From the NCBI RefSeq assembly GCF_017874215.1, contig NZ_JAGGLB010000030.1:1-64000 (forward strand): a stretch of 64,000 nucleotides of DNA, written 5' to 3'. This stretch comes from Paenibacillus eucommiae (GTDB lineage Bacteria > Bacillota > Bacilli > Paenibacillales > NBRC-103111). Shown piece after piece: positions 25,800-35,066 of the stretch (position 1 is the stretch's first letter; every line of letters starts with the position of its first letter). The notes under the pieces were generated by a model. That model worked only from the letters and a program-made list of their open reading frames with translations, had not been told where the DNA came from and did not search any database. The position numbers and the translations under genes are program-made.

Positions 25800-26660
25800 A
25801 TGCATACGGTTTGGAAAGGTGCGATTAGCTTCGGGCTTGTTAATGTTCCAGTGAAGATGTTTTCAGCTACGGAAGATAAGGATATTTCCATGCGTTATAT
25901 TCATAAGTCGTGTACAACACCTTTGTCCTATGTACGGAAGTGTACCACCTGTGAGAGGGAAGTCGATTGGGAGGAAATCTCCCGCGGCTATGAGTATGAG
26001 CCTGGTCGTTTTGTGCTTTTTGAGAAGGAGGATCTGGATAAAATATCTGGTGAGGCCACGAAGGAAATAAAAATTTTGGATTTTGTTAATTTAACGGATA
26101 TTGATCCGATTTATTTTCAGAAGACTTATTATTTATCTCCGGGGGATACAGGGGCTGGCGCTTACAATTTGCTGCTGGAATCCATGCGACAAACTGGCAA
26201 AATCGGCATCGCCAATGTCTCTATCCGGTCAAAAAGCTCTTTGGCTGCTATTCGAGTGATCGATAGTTGTATTGCGATGGAAACTATATTTTATCCCGAT
26301 GAAATACGTCCTATTTCTCAAGTCCCTAATTTACCGGATCCGGGTAAGGTAACTGTTCAGGACAAGGAGCTTGCGATGGCTAAAATGCTCATTGAGCAAT
26401 TAACAACTCCTTTTGATCCGGAAAAGTACAAGGATGAATATCGCAGCAGATTAGTGGAGGCTATTGAGCATAAAGTTTCGGGCGAAGAAATTCAGACAGC
26501 TCCAGAGCCGCATAAGGCTAATGTTATTGATCTGATGTCCGCCTTACAGGCGAGTCTAGATGCCATGAAACCGATCACGGCTGATACTACTGATTCTCAC
26601 GATGCCAAGAAGTCTAAAGCCAAAGGCAAAAAAGACGGATCCAAAGAAACCGTTTCATGA
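25800..26660 (+). CDS. ku: Non-homologous end-joining protein Ku
   Basis: 286 residues, typical bacterial Ku. Binds DNA ends as a homodimer and recruits LigD. MHTVWKGAISFGLVNVPVKMFSAT opens the beta-barrel; HKSCTTPLSYVRKCTTCEREVDWEEISRGYEYE and KTYYLSPGDTGAGAYNLL are family motifs. The C-terminal 30 residues are Lys-rich, as in many Ku proteins that bind DNA. ATG at 25800 follows GAGGGGAG; an in-frame ATG-like start at 25776 precedes that site and is rejected. The stop overlaps the ligase start by ATGA. Confidence 0.97.
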   Translation: MHTVWKGAISFGLVNVPVKMFSATEDKDISMRYIHKSCTTPLSYVRKCTTCEREVDWEEISRGYEYEPGRFVLFEKEDLDKISGEATKEIKILDFVNLTDIDPIYFQKTYYLSPGDTGAGAYNLLLESMRQTGKIGIANVSIRSKSSLAAIRVIDSCIAMETIFYPDEIRPISQVPNLPDPGKVTVQDKELAMAKMLIEQLTTPFDPEKYKDEYRSRLVEAIEHKVSGEEIQTAPEPHKANVIDLMSALQASLDAMKPITADTTDSHDAKKSKAKGKKDGSKETVS

Positions 26661-27655
26661 AAATGCCCGCTTTGTTTTCTTTTGCACCTGTCACACCGTT
26701 TGAGCCTGTACGTGATTCGTCTGTGCCTGACGGTGAGCAATGGATTCATCAGATTAAATGGGACGGAGTCCGTATGCTGAGCTATTTTGATGGCAAGGAA
26801 TGCCGTCTATTCAACCGCAAGGGCAACGAGCGCACTCAAAACTATCCGGAGCTGGTCGATGTTCGCAGCTACAGCGCGGCCGGTTCTTTTATCATGGACG
26901 GTGAAATTATTGCTCTGGGAGCGGATGGGAAGCCTTCCTTTCATGAAGTTATGCGCCGCGATGCTATTCGCAAAAAGGAAAAAGTGGCTTCGGCCCAAAA
27001 AGCTGTGCAGATCACTTATATGATTTTCGATATTCTTTATTATGAGGGTGAATGGACAACAGGGCTGCCGCTGATTGCTCGTGATTCTTTGCTGAGTGAA
27101 GCTATCCGTCCTTCGGACAAGGTTCAGAAGATTGTGAGCTTCAAGGAAGGCCAGCCCTTGTTCGATTTGATGCGCCAGCAGGGCATGGAAGGGATCATAA
27201 GCAAAAACCTGCAGAGCACCTACGCTTGCTCAGGCAAGGATAGACGCTGGATCAAGGTGAAAAATTACGGCGATCTTGTGGTGGTCATTGGAGGCTTCAC
27301 ACTGAATGGCGGCACTGTCAATGCTATTCTGGCCGGGATATATGATACGAATGGCCAGCTTCATTATATAGGACATGTGGGGACTGGCACTTTGGCCAGG
27401 ACGGAGTGGGGCGAGTTAACTAAACGGCTTCGGCCGACGATTCAAGCCAATTGCCCATTTGTAAACAATCACCCCGATATGAAGGGGGCCACTTGGGTTA
27501 AGCCGTTGTTTACAGCTAGAATTATGTACTCGGAATGGCGCTGGCGGGAAGGTCGTACGTTGAGACATCCATCCATTCAAGCTTTCGTAGACATACCGCC
27601 GCACGAATGTGTGTTTCAGGCGGAGAAGGAGGACGCTGATGGTGACAGGCACTAA
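26657..27655 (+). CDS. ligD: ATP-dependent DNA ligase of the LigD type (ligase module only)
   Basis: 332 residues. Adenylation lysine in IKWDGVRM (K34), then GSFIMDGEIIAL, YMIFDILYYEG, MEGIISKNLQST and WIKVKNYGDLVVVIGGF, followed by an OB fold with a C-terminal HPSIQAFVDIPPHEC. It seals ends held by Ku. In B. subtilis the ligase and polymerase modules are one protein; here they are two overlapping genes. Confidence 0.93.
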   Translation: MKMPALFSFAPVTPFEPVRDSSVPDGEQWIHQIKWDGVRMLSYFDGKECRLFNRKGNERTQNYPELVDVRSYSAAGSFIMDGEIIALGADGKPSFHEVMRRDAIRKKEKVASAQKAVQITYMIFDILYYEGEWTTGLPLIARDSLLSEAIRPSDKVQKIVSFKEGQPLFDLMRQQGMEGIISKNLQSTYACSGKDRRWIKVKNYGDLVVVIGGFTLNGGTVNAILAGIYDTNGQLHYIGHVGTGTLARTEWGELTKRLRPTIQANCPFVNNHPDMKGATWVKPLFTARIMYSEWRWREGRTLRHPSIQAFVDIPPHECVFQAEKEDADGDRH

Positions 27656-28562
27656 GACGACAGGCACAAAAGGCTACAAAAAAGTCAAAGGCACCTTGAT
27701 TATCGAAGGACATGAGCTTACGATCACGAACCCGGATAAACCGCTCTGGCCTGAAGCACAGATCACCAAGCTGGATTACCTGCAAAATTTGCTGCAGCTT
27801 GCCCCTTATTTATTGCGTTATTGCCGCAACCGCCATTTAACCACGATCCGCTTTCCGCATGGCTATGGCGATAAATCCTTTTATCAGAAAAATGCCCCGG
27901 AACCAGTCCCGGACTTTGTAAATCTGGCCCCGCTCTCCGGCATTAACTATGTCAATCTCGATTCTCTGCCTACCTTAATATGGCTGGGCAATTTGGCATG
28001 CCTGGAATTCCACCCATCCTTCCACTATATTGGCGAAACGACGCCTGCTGAATGGGTTATCGATATCGATCCTTCGCTTGAGGAGGAACCACGGATTATG
28101 CTCGCGGCGCAGCTCATTGGAGAGGCTTTGGAGGCGATGCATATCCAGTCCGTACCCAAAACCTCCGGGGCAACCGGGGTCCAAATCTACATCCCTATCC
28201 AGCGCGGCTACAGCTTCGATCAACTGCGCAAGCTTGGACATTTCATCGGCTCCTATGCCGTCAATAAATACCCCCGCTTGTTCACCATAGAACGGTTCAA
28301 GAAAAATCGCGGAGACCTCATTTATATCGACTATTTGCAGCATGCTTACGGTAAAACCTTATCAGCCCCCTATACGCCCAGAGCGCGTAAAGACGCAACA
28401 ATCTCCACCCCGTTATTGTGGAAAGAAGTCGCTTTAAACCCTAGCCCGCGTGAATTTAACCAGCACACGATAATTGACCGGTTGAATAGCATGGGAGATT
28501 TAATTGATCAAACACCTCTTCAAAATCTGGATTTTGTTCTCGAACACATCGGTGCAAAATAA
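27639..28562 (+). CDS. LigD-type primase-polymerase (NHEJ polymerase module)
   Basis: 307 residues. The LigD polymerase fold: LTITNPDKPLWPEAQITKLDYL, FPHGYGDKSFYQKNAPE, WVIDIDPSLEEE (metal-binding aspartates) and KTSGATGVQIYIPI. It would add or fill nucleotides at ends before ligation. The ATG at 27639 has AAGGAGG eight bases upstream and overlaps the ligase stop by 17 bp, so translation is likely coupled. A phosphoesterase module is absent. Confidence 0.93.
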   Translation: MVTGTKTTGTKGYKKVKGTLIIEGHELTITNPDKPLWPEAQITKLDYLQNLLQLAPYLLRYCRNRHLTTIRFPHGYGDKSFYQKNAPEPVPDFVNLAPLSGINYVNLDSLPTLIWLGNLACLEFHPSFHYIGETTPAEWVIDIDPSLEEEPRIMLAAQLIGEALEAMHIQSVPKTSGATGVQIYIPIQRGYSFDQLRKLGHFIGSYAVNKYPRLFTIERFKKNRGDLIYIDYLQHAYGKTLSAPYTPRARKDATISTPLLWKEVALNPSPREFNQHTIIDRLNSMGDLIDQTPLQNLDFVLEHIGAK

Positions 28563-28583
28563 TCTAATCCGGGATCAGATCCG

Positions 28584-28620
28584 GATCAAAGTCTGATCAA
28601 AGTCAGATTAAAGCCAGATC
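28584..28620. repeat. Three 11-bp degenerate tandem repeats between convergent genes
   Basis: GATCAAAGTCT (28584), GATCAAAGTCA (28595), GATTAAAGCCA (28606), then GATC. They run up to the cls stop codon. No terminator hairpin is clear in this 56-bp gap. Confidence 0.7.
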
Positions 28621-30118
28621 ACAACAAGGGCGACAGCAGCCTGGCCAGCATTTCCTTGCGCTTTTCCCAGGAAGAGCGCTGTTCGAATTCCGCGAGTTTC
28701 AGCTCCACGCTTTCCTTTAAATCCTCGATAAAATCTTTTTCCAATCGGATGATAGCCTCCCTGTTGTACATCACTGCGTTAAGCTCAAAATTGCTGAAAA
28801 AGCTGCGCATATCGAGGTTGGTTGAACCAACCGTAGCGATAAGCTGATCAATTAGCATCACTTTGGCATGCATAAAGCCCTTTTTATATAAAAAGAAACG
28901 GACTCCAACCTGCAGCAGCTCATGAAGATAAGATTTGGATGCGTACTGCACCACTTTTGAATCTGGAACGTCTGGAATAATAATTTTCACGTCAACACCA
29001 CTAAGAGCTGCCAGCTTGAGTCCCATAATAAGGCTTGGATCCGGAATGAAGTAAGGTGTTGTTAGATAGATCCGCTCCTTTGCTGCAGTAATTCCAGCGA
29101 AAAAAAGCTGCAGAATGGAATCTGTATGGTCATCAGGTCCGCTTGCTACCATCTGTACAAGTTCCGAATGCTGCTGATTCTGCTCGGGAAATAAATCAGG
29201 ACCGGTTAGCTGCTGTCCACTGCAATGCGACCAATCCGTCATAAAGGTTTGTTGCAGGAAATACACCGCATCTCCTTGCAGCTTAAGATGGGTATCCCGC
29301 CAAAATCCGAGCTTGGGATTGGCACCCAAGTATTCATCGCCAATGTTAATGCCCCCGAGAAATCCGGCCTGCCCATCGACAATGATGATTTTGCGATGAT
29401 TCCGGTAATTCATCCTTTTATTAAAAAAAGCAAACAGCGGCGAAAAGAAAGAATAGGCCTCCACCCCCGCGGCTTTGAGCTCTCTGAGATAATCGCCGGA
29501 AAGCTTATAGCTGCCCACACCGTCATAAATGACTCTCACCTTAACCCCTTCTCTGGCTTTGCGGATCAGAATTTCCCGAAACACACCACCAATATCATCC
29601 GAACGTATCGTATAAAATTCGAAATGAATATGCCGCCGCGCTTTACTGATAGCTTCCAACATAGCTTTATAGGTTACATCCGCATTGGTGAGTACGTTAA
29701 CCTGATTATTTCCGCTGATCGAGGATTCAGGTATATGTTCACAAATAGCCCGCAGCCTGGTGTTTCCGTATATCTCCAGATTTTTTTGTTTGCTGCGCGT
29801 ATCTAAGGCCGTAGGATTTCCAGCATCATCGATAGCATTGGGTTTGCTTGCAGCCAGCATTGTCTGGTTCAAACGGTGCTTCCCTGATGAACTCTGCCTG
29901 GGTAGACTCCGTCTGTCCTCTTTGCCGAGTTTGTTTTTTGTGCTGTGCTTTTTGGTATATTCCTTGGCCAGAAAATAATAGATGATGAAGCCGACAAAAG
30001 GCACAATGAACAGAATAACCAGCCAAGCTACTGTTTTGGAAGGGTGTTTGAAATGTCCTACAAGAACTGTTGCGATTTGAATGATAAATAATAATAGTAC
30101 CACTGCGATCCATAGCAC
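28619..30118 (-). CDS. cls: Cardiolipin synthase (phospholipase D family)
   Basis: 499 residues, starting with GTG after GGGGAGG. Two N-terminal membrane helices (LWIAVVLLLFIIQIATVLV and VAWLVILFIVPFVGFIIYYFLA) and two HxKxxxxD catalytic motifs (NHRKIIIVDGQAGFLGGIN and MHAKVMLIDQLIATVGSTNLD). It joins two phosphatidylglycerols at the membrane. A basic linker of ~70 residues between the second helix and the first catalytic domain is low in complexity. Divergent from the germination operon. Confidence 0.93.
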   Translation of the reverse strand: MLWIAVVLLLFIIQIATVLVGHFKHPSKTVAWLVILFIVPFVGFIIYYFLAKEYTKKHSTKNKLGKEDRRSLPRQSSSGKHRLNQTMLAASKPNAIDDAGNPTALDTRSKQKNLEIYGNTRLRAICEHIPESSISGNNQVNVLTNADVTYKAMLEAISKARRHIHFEFYTIRSDDIGGVFREILIRKAREGVKVRVIYDGVGSYKLSGDYLRELKAAGVEAYSFFSPLFAFFNKRMNYRNHRKIIIVDGQAGFLGGINIGDEYLGANPKLGFWRDTHLKLQGDAVYFLQQTFMTDWSHCSGQQLTGPDLFPEQNQQHSELVQMVASGPDDHTDSILQLFFAGITAAKERIYLTTPYFIPDPSLIMGLKLAALSGVDVKIIIPDVPDSKVVQYASKSYLHELLQVGVRFFLYKKGFMHAKVMLIDQLIATVGSTNLDMRSFFSNFELNAVMYNREAIIRLEKDFIEDLKESVELKLAEFEQRSSWEKRKEMLARLLSPLL

Positions 30119-30348
30119 GCATAGTTCCTCCCCTTTACCTTAAATTGCCGCTGCCTGTCTGAACCATTGTCTGATAGATGATCCAAGGTCTCGTTTCTAG
30201 GGTTTCTTAGGTTTCTAGGGTTAGCTTGTACTATCTCACTTCTCTCTATGCGAACAGCTCTGGACCCATACAAACAGCTCAAAGAAAAAGATGTGTAATA
30301 AATTTTTGCTTTATTGCAGAAAATAACCTGGACAGGAAGGTGAACCCA

Positions 30349-32007
30349 ATGGCATTCGGAACAAAAAAACTTTTGGATCTCGTTCTTCGGCATCGTGGTC
30401 AAGATCATGCCGAGGACAAGGAAAAAAAAGATCTGGCTAGCTCGCTGGATTATCATTTCATTGATGAGCTTAAGAGAACACCATTATCGCCAAGCTTGGA
30501 TGACAATCACAAATTCATGAAGCAGATTTTCCAAGACTGCTCTGATATTATTGTGCGTGAATTTCATATGGACTCTTCCATCCCTGCACTGTTGGTCTTC
30601 GTTGATGGTTTAGTAAACACCCAGCTTCTGAACCAAACTATGGAAACGCTGATGCTGCTAAGCGGGGATGATACTGGTATCGATCGCATTATGGAAACAA
30701 CGCTCCCTGTATCCCAGACAGAAATGGCGGATAACTTTGGCGATATGCTTCTGTCCGTACTGGGAGGGGACGCTTGTCTGTTGATGGATGGCAATGCAAA
30801 AGCTGTACTGCTGGGAATCCGCGGAGCCCAGAAGCGCTCTGTTGGAGAGCCGGAGACGGAAACGGTTATAAGAGGTCCCAGAGAGGGCTTTGTCGAGAAT
30901 CTTCGCACCAACACCGCATTAATCCGGCTCAAACTAAAAACTCCCAGACTGAAAATGAAGTCTATGACAGTAGGCCGGGAGAGCAATACGAGCCTTGTCG
31001 TCGTATATATGGATGACTTGGCAATGCCTTCATTAGTGGAAGAGGTAGTCAAGCGGATTGAGAAAATCGATATTGACGCTATTCTGGAATCCGGCTACAT
31101 CGAGGAATTGATTCAAGACGATGCCTATTCTCCCTTTCCGCAAATGCAAAATACCGAACGGCCTGATGTCGTAGCCAGTGCGCTGCTGGCTGGGCGTGTG
31201 GCTATTATCGTGGATGGAACACCTTTTGCTCTGCTGGCCCCCTTTGTATTCGTACAAATTATGCAAGCAAGCGAAGACTATTATGAACGCTACCAGATTG
31301 CTACCTTGCTTAGATGGCTGCGCTATCTCTTCATGTTCCTGTCTCTGACTACGCCAGCACTTTACGTAGCCATAACGACCTTCCATCAAGATTTGCTTCC
31401 TACAACGCTTATGCTCAGCGTTGCAGCAGCCCGTGAAGCCATTCCTTTTCCCTCTGTGGTAGAAGCTTTAATTATGGAGATTACTTTCGAGGCCTTACGT
31501 GAAGCAGGGATACGTCTTCCTAAAGCTGTAGGATCAGCCGTTAGTATTCTTGGTGCCCTTGTAGTCGGCCAGGCTGCTGTGCAAGCAGGTATCGTCTCTG
31601 CTCCTATGGTCATTGTCGTATCTATCACCGGGATCGCCTCCTTCACGATTCCCCGTTTCAACGGAGCGATTGCCGTTCGGATGCTACGCTTTCCATTTCT
31701 GTTAAGCGGAGCGATCTTCGGCTTCTATGGGATATTCATCTGTATGATGATATTGCTTGGACATTTAGCTAATCTGCGCTCCTTCGGAGTGCCATATTTA
31801 TCACCATTAGGCCCTCTATCTGTTGGCGATTTGAAGGATGTTCTTCTCCGTACGCCTCTATGGAATATGCGCGATCGCCCCGCATTTATGACCGTCCAGG
31901 ACCCTAGCCGGATGAGTGATGAAATGGCTCATGAAATTGCCAATGACGGGGGCATGGACGGCAGCAGAATCGAGCATGAGCACAAATCCAGTGAGGAGGG
32001 CAAGTAG
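30349..32007 (+). CDS. Spore germination receptor A subunit (GerA family)
   Basis: 552 residues. ATG at 30349 with GGAAGG upstream. A hydrophilic N-terminal half (to ~300) precedes four to five membrane helices (~300-480), the layout of GerA/GerKA subunits, with VEALIMEITFEALREAGIRLPK and SAVSILGALVVGQAAVQAG characteristic of the family. It forms the inner-membrane germinant receptor of the spore with the B and C subunits that follow. Likely transcribed in the forespore, but I could not fix a SigG promoter. Confidence 0.95.
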   Translation: MAFGTKKLLDLVLRHRGQDHAEDKEKKDLASSLDYHFIDELKRTPLSPSLDDNHKFMKQIFQDCSDIIVREFHMDSSIPALLVFVDGLVNTQLLNQTMETLMLLSGDDTGIDRIMETTLPVSQTEMADNFGDMLLSVLGGDACLLMDGNAKAVLLGIRGAQKRSVGEPETETVIRGPREGFVENLRTNTALIRLKLKTPRLKMKSMTVGRESNTSLVVVYMDDLAMPSLVEEVVKRIEKIDIDAILESGYIEELIQDDAYSPFPQMQNTERPDVVASALLAGRVAIIVDGTPFALLAPFVFVQIMQASEDYYERYQIATLLRWLRYLFMFLSLTTPALYVAITTFHQDLLPTTLMLSVAAAREAIPFPSVVEALIMEITFEALREAGIRLPKAVGSAVSILGALVVGQAAVQAGIVSAPMVIVVSITGIASFTIPRFNGAIAVRMLRFPFLLSGAIFGFYGIFICMMILLGHLANLRSFGVPYLSPLGPLSVGDLKDVLLRTPLWNMRDRPAFMTVQDPSRMSDEMAHEIANDGGMDGSRIEHEHKSSEEGK

Positions 32008-32008
32008 C

Positions 32009-33181
32009 ATGAGAATTCTCAGCAAAGCAGCCCGTCTCTCTTGTGCGCTTTCTCTCTTGGCCGTTCTTTTGAGTGGCTGCTGGGATCGCACGGAGACGAA
32101 TGATCTTGCCTTTGTTCTGACGACCTCCATTGACCTTGAGGAAAGCGGACTTTACCGGGTCGCCTTCCTCCTCCCACTTCCTGGGGAAATGGGTGGGGCC
32201 GGAGGTGGGGGCGGAGGCACGGGAGGCAGCAAAAGCTATTATATAGATTCCGATGTGGGCAAGACGTACCTTGAAGCAACCGTACGCCTTCAGAACCGCA
32301 TGCCACGCCGGCTGTTTCTCTCTCATCGCAGGACAATTGTCGTTGGAGAGGCACTCGCCAAGCATGGAATAAAACCGCTGTTCGACAGTTCTCCCCGCCT
32401 TCCTGAGAGCCGCTTAAATACTTACATCGTAGTTGCTAAGGGAAAAGGCTATGATCTTCTGAATTCGGAGCCAAGCTTCGAACGGTTTTCCGCCGAGGCT
32501 ATACGTGAATTAGCCAGACCACCTATTGCCATGGCTACTACAATCAAGGATTTATCTATGACACTTAGTAATAACAATGACCCCATCGTTGCCTATATGC
32601 AGGCTACAGAAAGCAAGAAGGGTGTCACTCCAAGCAAAGAAATTGAATTTATAGGTTACGCCCAGTTTCAACTTGACAAAATGATTGGCGTCTACAAGGA
32701 CGAAGCAGCGAATGGACTCGCCTGGCTGCGGGATAAGGTGATGGATCATATCATCTCTTTCCCTATAGAGCCTAATAAAGACATAAGCATTCTCGTTACT
32801 GATGGAAGAAGCTATGTCACCCCCAATATTAAAAATGGAGAACTTTCCTTTGATATTGACATGGAGATCGTAGGTAAAGTAAGAGAGGACGCATCAGGTG
32901 AAGACTTAGGAAAATCCTCAGCTACAGAAAATGTAGAGAATAAACTCGCAGCTTATACGAAGCAAACCATCCAAACCACAATTAAACAGATGCAAGAAAA
33001 AGGAACGGATTCTGCCCATCTAAAAACGCTTGTTTGGCGCAGATATCCCTATGAATGGAAGCATGGTCTGGAAGCGAACTGGAATGAGCTTTTTAAGAAG
33101 GCAACTTTCCATATTAAAGCAAAAGCGTCTATTACCGAAACAGGTCTTATCAATCGCAATTTGATTGAAGAAGGGACATAA
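32009..33181 (+). CDS. Spore germination receptor C subunit (GerC lipoprotein)
   Basis: 390 residues, ATG at 32009 directly after the A-subunit stop, with GAGGAGGGCAAG upstream. Signal peptide with lipobox LLSGC (Cys ~23) and the family's CWDRTETNDLAFV start of the mature protein. A Gly-rich loop (GGAGGGGGGTGGS) lies near residue 70. It ends with KATFHIKAKASITETGLINRNL, typical of GerC. Anchored outside the inner membrane, it completes the receptor. Confidence 0.95.
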   Translation: MRILSKAARLSCALSLLAVLLSGCWDRTETNDLAFVLTTSIDLEESGLYRVAFLLPLPGEMGGAGGGGGGTGGSKSYYIDSDVGKTYLEATVRLQNRMPRRLFLSHRRTIVVGEALAKHGIKPLFDSSPRLPESRLNTYIVVAKGKGYDLLNSEPSFERFSAEAIRELARPPIAMATTIKDLSMTLSNNNDPIVAYMQATESKKGVTPSKEIEFIGYAQFQLDKMIGVYKDEAANGLAWLRDKVMDHIISFPIEPNKDISILVTDGRSYVTPNIKNGELSFDIDMEIVGKVREDASGEDLGKSSATENVENKLAAYTKQTIQTTIKQMQEKGTDSAHLKTLVWRRYPYEWKHGLEANWNELFKKATFHIKAKASITETGLINRNLIEEGT

Positions 33182-33183
33182 AC

Positions 33184-33414
33184 ATGAACTTTATTTTCTT
33201 AATAAGCTTTCTTTGCATTATGGCACTTGGTATGTACTATGATGCAAAGAAGCTTAAATCTCAGAAGAAGAGTATTCAAATAACTTATTATGCTATTCAC
33301 GCTTTAACTCTAACGCTCTTTGTAGGCAAGCTGATGCATATTTCCATGCCGCTGCCTGCACGATTTTTTATTCACACTGTCTCCCCCTGGGTTGGCCGGT
33401 TGATCGGTATTTAA
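33184..33414 (+). CDS. Small two-helix membrane protein in the ger operon (D-subunit-like)
   Basis: 76 residues, two hydrophobic helices (IFLISFLCIMALGMYY and YYAIHALTLTLFVGKLMHI) around a lysine-rich loop. It starts two bases after the C-subunit stop. Small two-helix D proteins are known in some ger operons, where they modulate receptor function; the assignment here rests on size, topology and position. Confidence 0.75.
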   Translation: MNFIFLISFLCIMALGMYYDAKKLKSQKKSIQITYYAIHALTLTLFVGKLMHISMPLPARFFIHTVSPWVGRLIGI

Positions 33415-33459
33415 GCCCACACACAACCCACACGCCAAAAGAAATATACGGAGGAATCC

Positions 33460-34989
33460 ATGGACCAGAAGCAAATCATTAATCAAAGACAGATGGCTTG
33501 GCTAACAGCCTCCATTATTACTAGCGGCGGTATTATCAGTCTGCAAAATATTTTGATTCGTGTCTCGAAAGCAGATGCTTGGCTTAGCTATTTGATGCCT
33601 ATCGTCTACTTATTTGTAATTGCTGCTTTTTTCGCTTTTTTGTCCAAAAGGTTTCCACAGAAGCATATTTTCGATATCTCTATGCTGCTATTGGGCAGAT
33701 GGGGCGGCAGCTGCCTGAACTTGCTGCTCATCTTCCATTTTTTGATGATCGTGATCCGCGACCTCTCTTCCTTTTCCAGATTCAGCTCCATCATTCTGCT
33801 CGATAATACACCGCTGGAAATACTTATTTTACTTCCCTGTCTGGTGCTCATTTATTATGGAAGAACCAGCGTGGAAATTATAGCCAGAGTTAATGATGTC
33901 TTCTATCCTTTATTCGTCATTTCGATCTTATCCATGCCCCTGCTGCTCTCCAATGAAATTTATATCCGGCTTTTAGAGCCTGCTCTCACGACGCTGCCTA
34001 AACTTATTGGGTATGGAAATGTGCTCAGCTTAGGGGGAATTGGCGATGTTTTTGTCATGGGAGCTTTCCTTCACACGATTGCCAGTGCTAATCAGATTCG
34101 CTCCTCCATCCGTAATGGGGCGCTCATCGGCATTTGCCTGCTCACGCTCATAACTCTAATGGAAATCGTAGTCCTGGGGCCTAAAATATCTGGCAACTTT
34201 CTGTTCCCGCCTTATGATCTTGTACAAATGATTCATCTTACCGATTTTCTGGACAGACTCGATATTTTCATGCTTGTGATTTGGTTCCCAACCATTACCT
34301 GCAAAAGTATCGCCATCTATCTCGCTCTGCTTATCGGCATCGGCAGCCTCTTCAAGGAACGGGAGTATCCTCTTCTTAACAAACCGGTAAGCTTGTTAAT
34401 TGCCATTATGGCTATACTTTCCTTTAAAAGCACTACAGAAGTGTTTGCCATGGCGAATTTAAGCGACCCTGTTATCGTGCTGCTCTATCAGCCATTAGTT
34501 ATTATCGTTCTGATTATCGCCATAAAAATAAGGGAACGAAATGGCACACTCAAAAAGCAGCTGACCCATCATACTTCCAAATCTTCTTCCGATCCCTCTG
34601 CGGATTCGTCCACTGCTTCGTCTAATGATGTGTCCAACGCAGCGTCTAATGGGGCGTCCAACGGGGCATCCAATGGCAATGCACCAAACGGCGATGCATC
34701 CAATGATGGGTGCAATATTGGATCCAACAATGGATCCAATAATACATCACAAGGCGGTACAACAAGCAAGAAATGGATAGATCGCCTTTCCTATCTAGGA
34801 TGGATCAGGATCGGAAATCTGCTAATCCTGCTTGGCGCACTTCTCTCGGCAGTTGGTCTGATATTCGGTTCACACCATCCCTGGTTAGCCAATATTTGCG
34901 TAATGGGCTACATGCTTTGTTTAATTTTCACAGCTTTATCTACATACTTCGAGCTTGCGAAATTAAAACAATCAGGCAATAATGGGTAG
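33460..34989 (+). CDS. Spore germination receptor B subunit (GerB permease) with C-terminal extension
   Basis: 509 residues against ~365 usual. Ten or so helices of the APC-like GerB fold occupy residues 1-365 (start MAWLTASIITSGGIISLQ). Then comes a ~75-residue Ser/Asn/Ala/Gly linker with repeats such as SNGASNGASNG and two further hydrophobic helices (~435-500). GGAGG precedes the ATG. It would bind germinant or gate ions at the spore inner membrane. The extra linker and helices are not part of the standard family. Confidence 0.92.
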   Translation: MDQKQIINQRQMAWLTASIITSGGIISLQNILIRVSKADAWLSYLMPIVYLFVIAAFFAFLSKRFPQKHIFDISMLLLGRWGGSCLNLLLIFHFLMIVIRDLSSFSRFSSIILLDNTPLEILILLPCLVLIYYGRTSVEIIARVNDVFYPLFVISILSMPLLLSNEIYIRLLEPALTTLPKLIGYGNVLSLGGIGDVFVMGAFLHTIASANQIRSSIRNGALIGICLLTLITLMEIVVLGPKISGNFLFPPYDLVQMIHLTDFLDRLDIFMLVIWFPTITCKSIAIYLALLIGIGSLFKEREYPLLNKPVSLLIAIMAILSFKSTTEVFAMANLSDPVIVLLYQPLVIIVLIIAIKIRERNGTLKKQLTHHTSKSSSDPSADSSTASSNDVSNAASNGASNGASNGNAPNGDASNDGCNIGSNNGSNNTSQGGTTSKKWIDRLSYLGWIRIGNLLILLGALLSAVGLIFGSHHPWLANICVMGYMLCLIFTALSTYFELAKLKQSGNNG

Positions 34990-35066
34990 ATTTAATGACC
35001 ATTCCCCTTCCCTCATGCTACAATAAAAGAGCACATCCTTGAGTTTGCTGGGAGGAGAGTCACACA

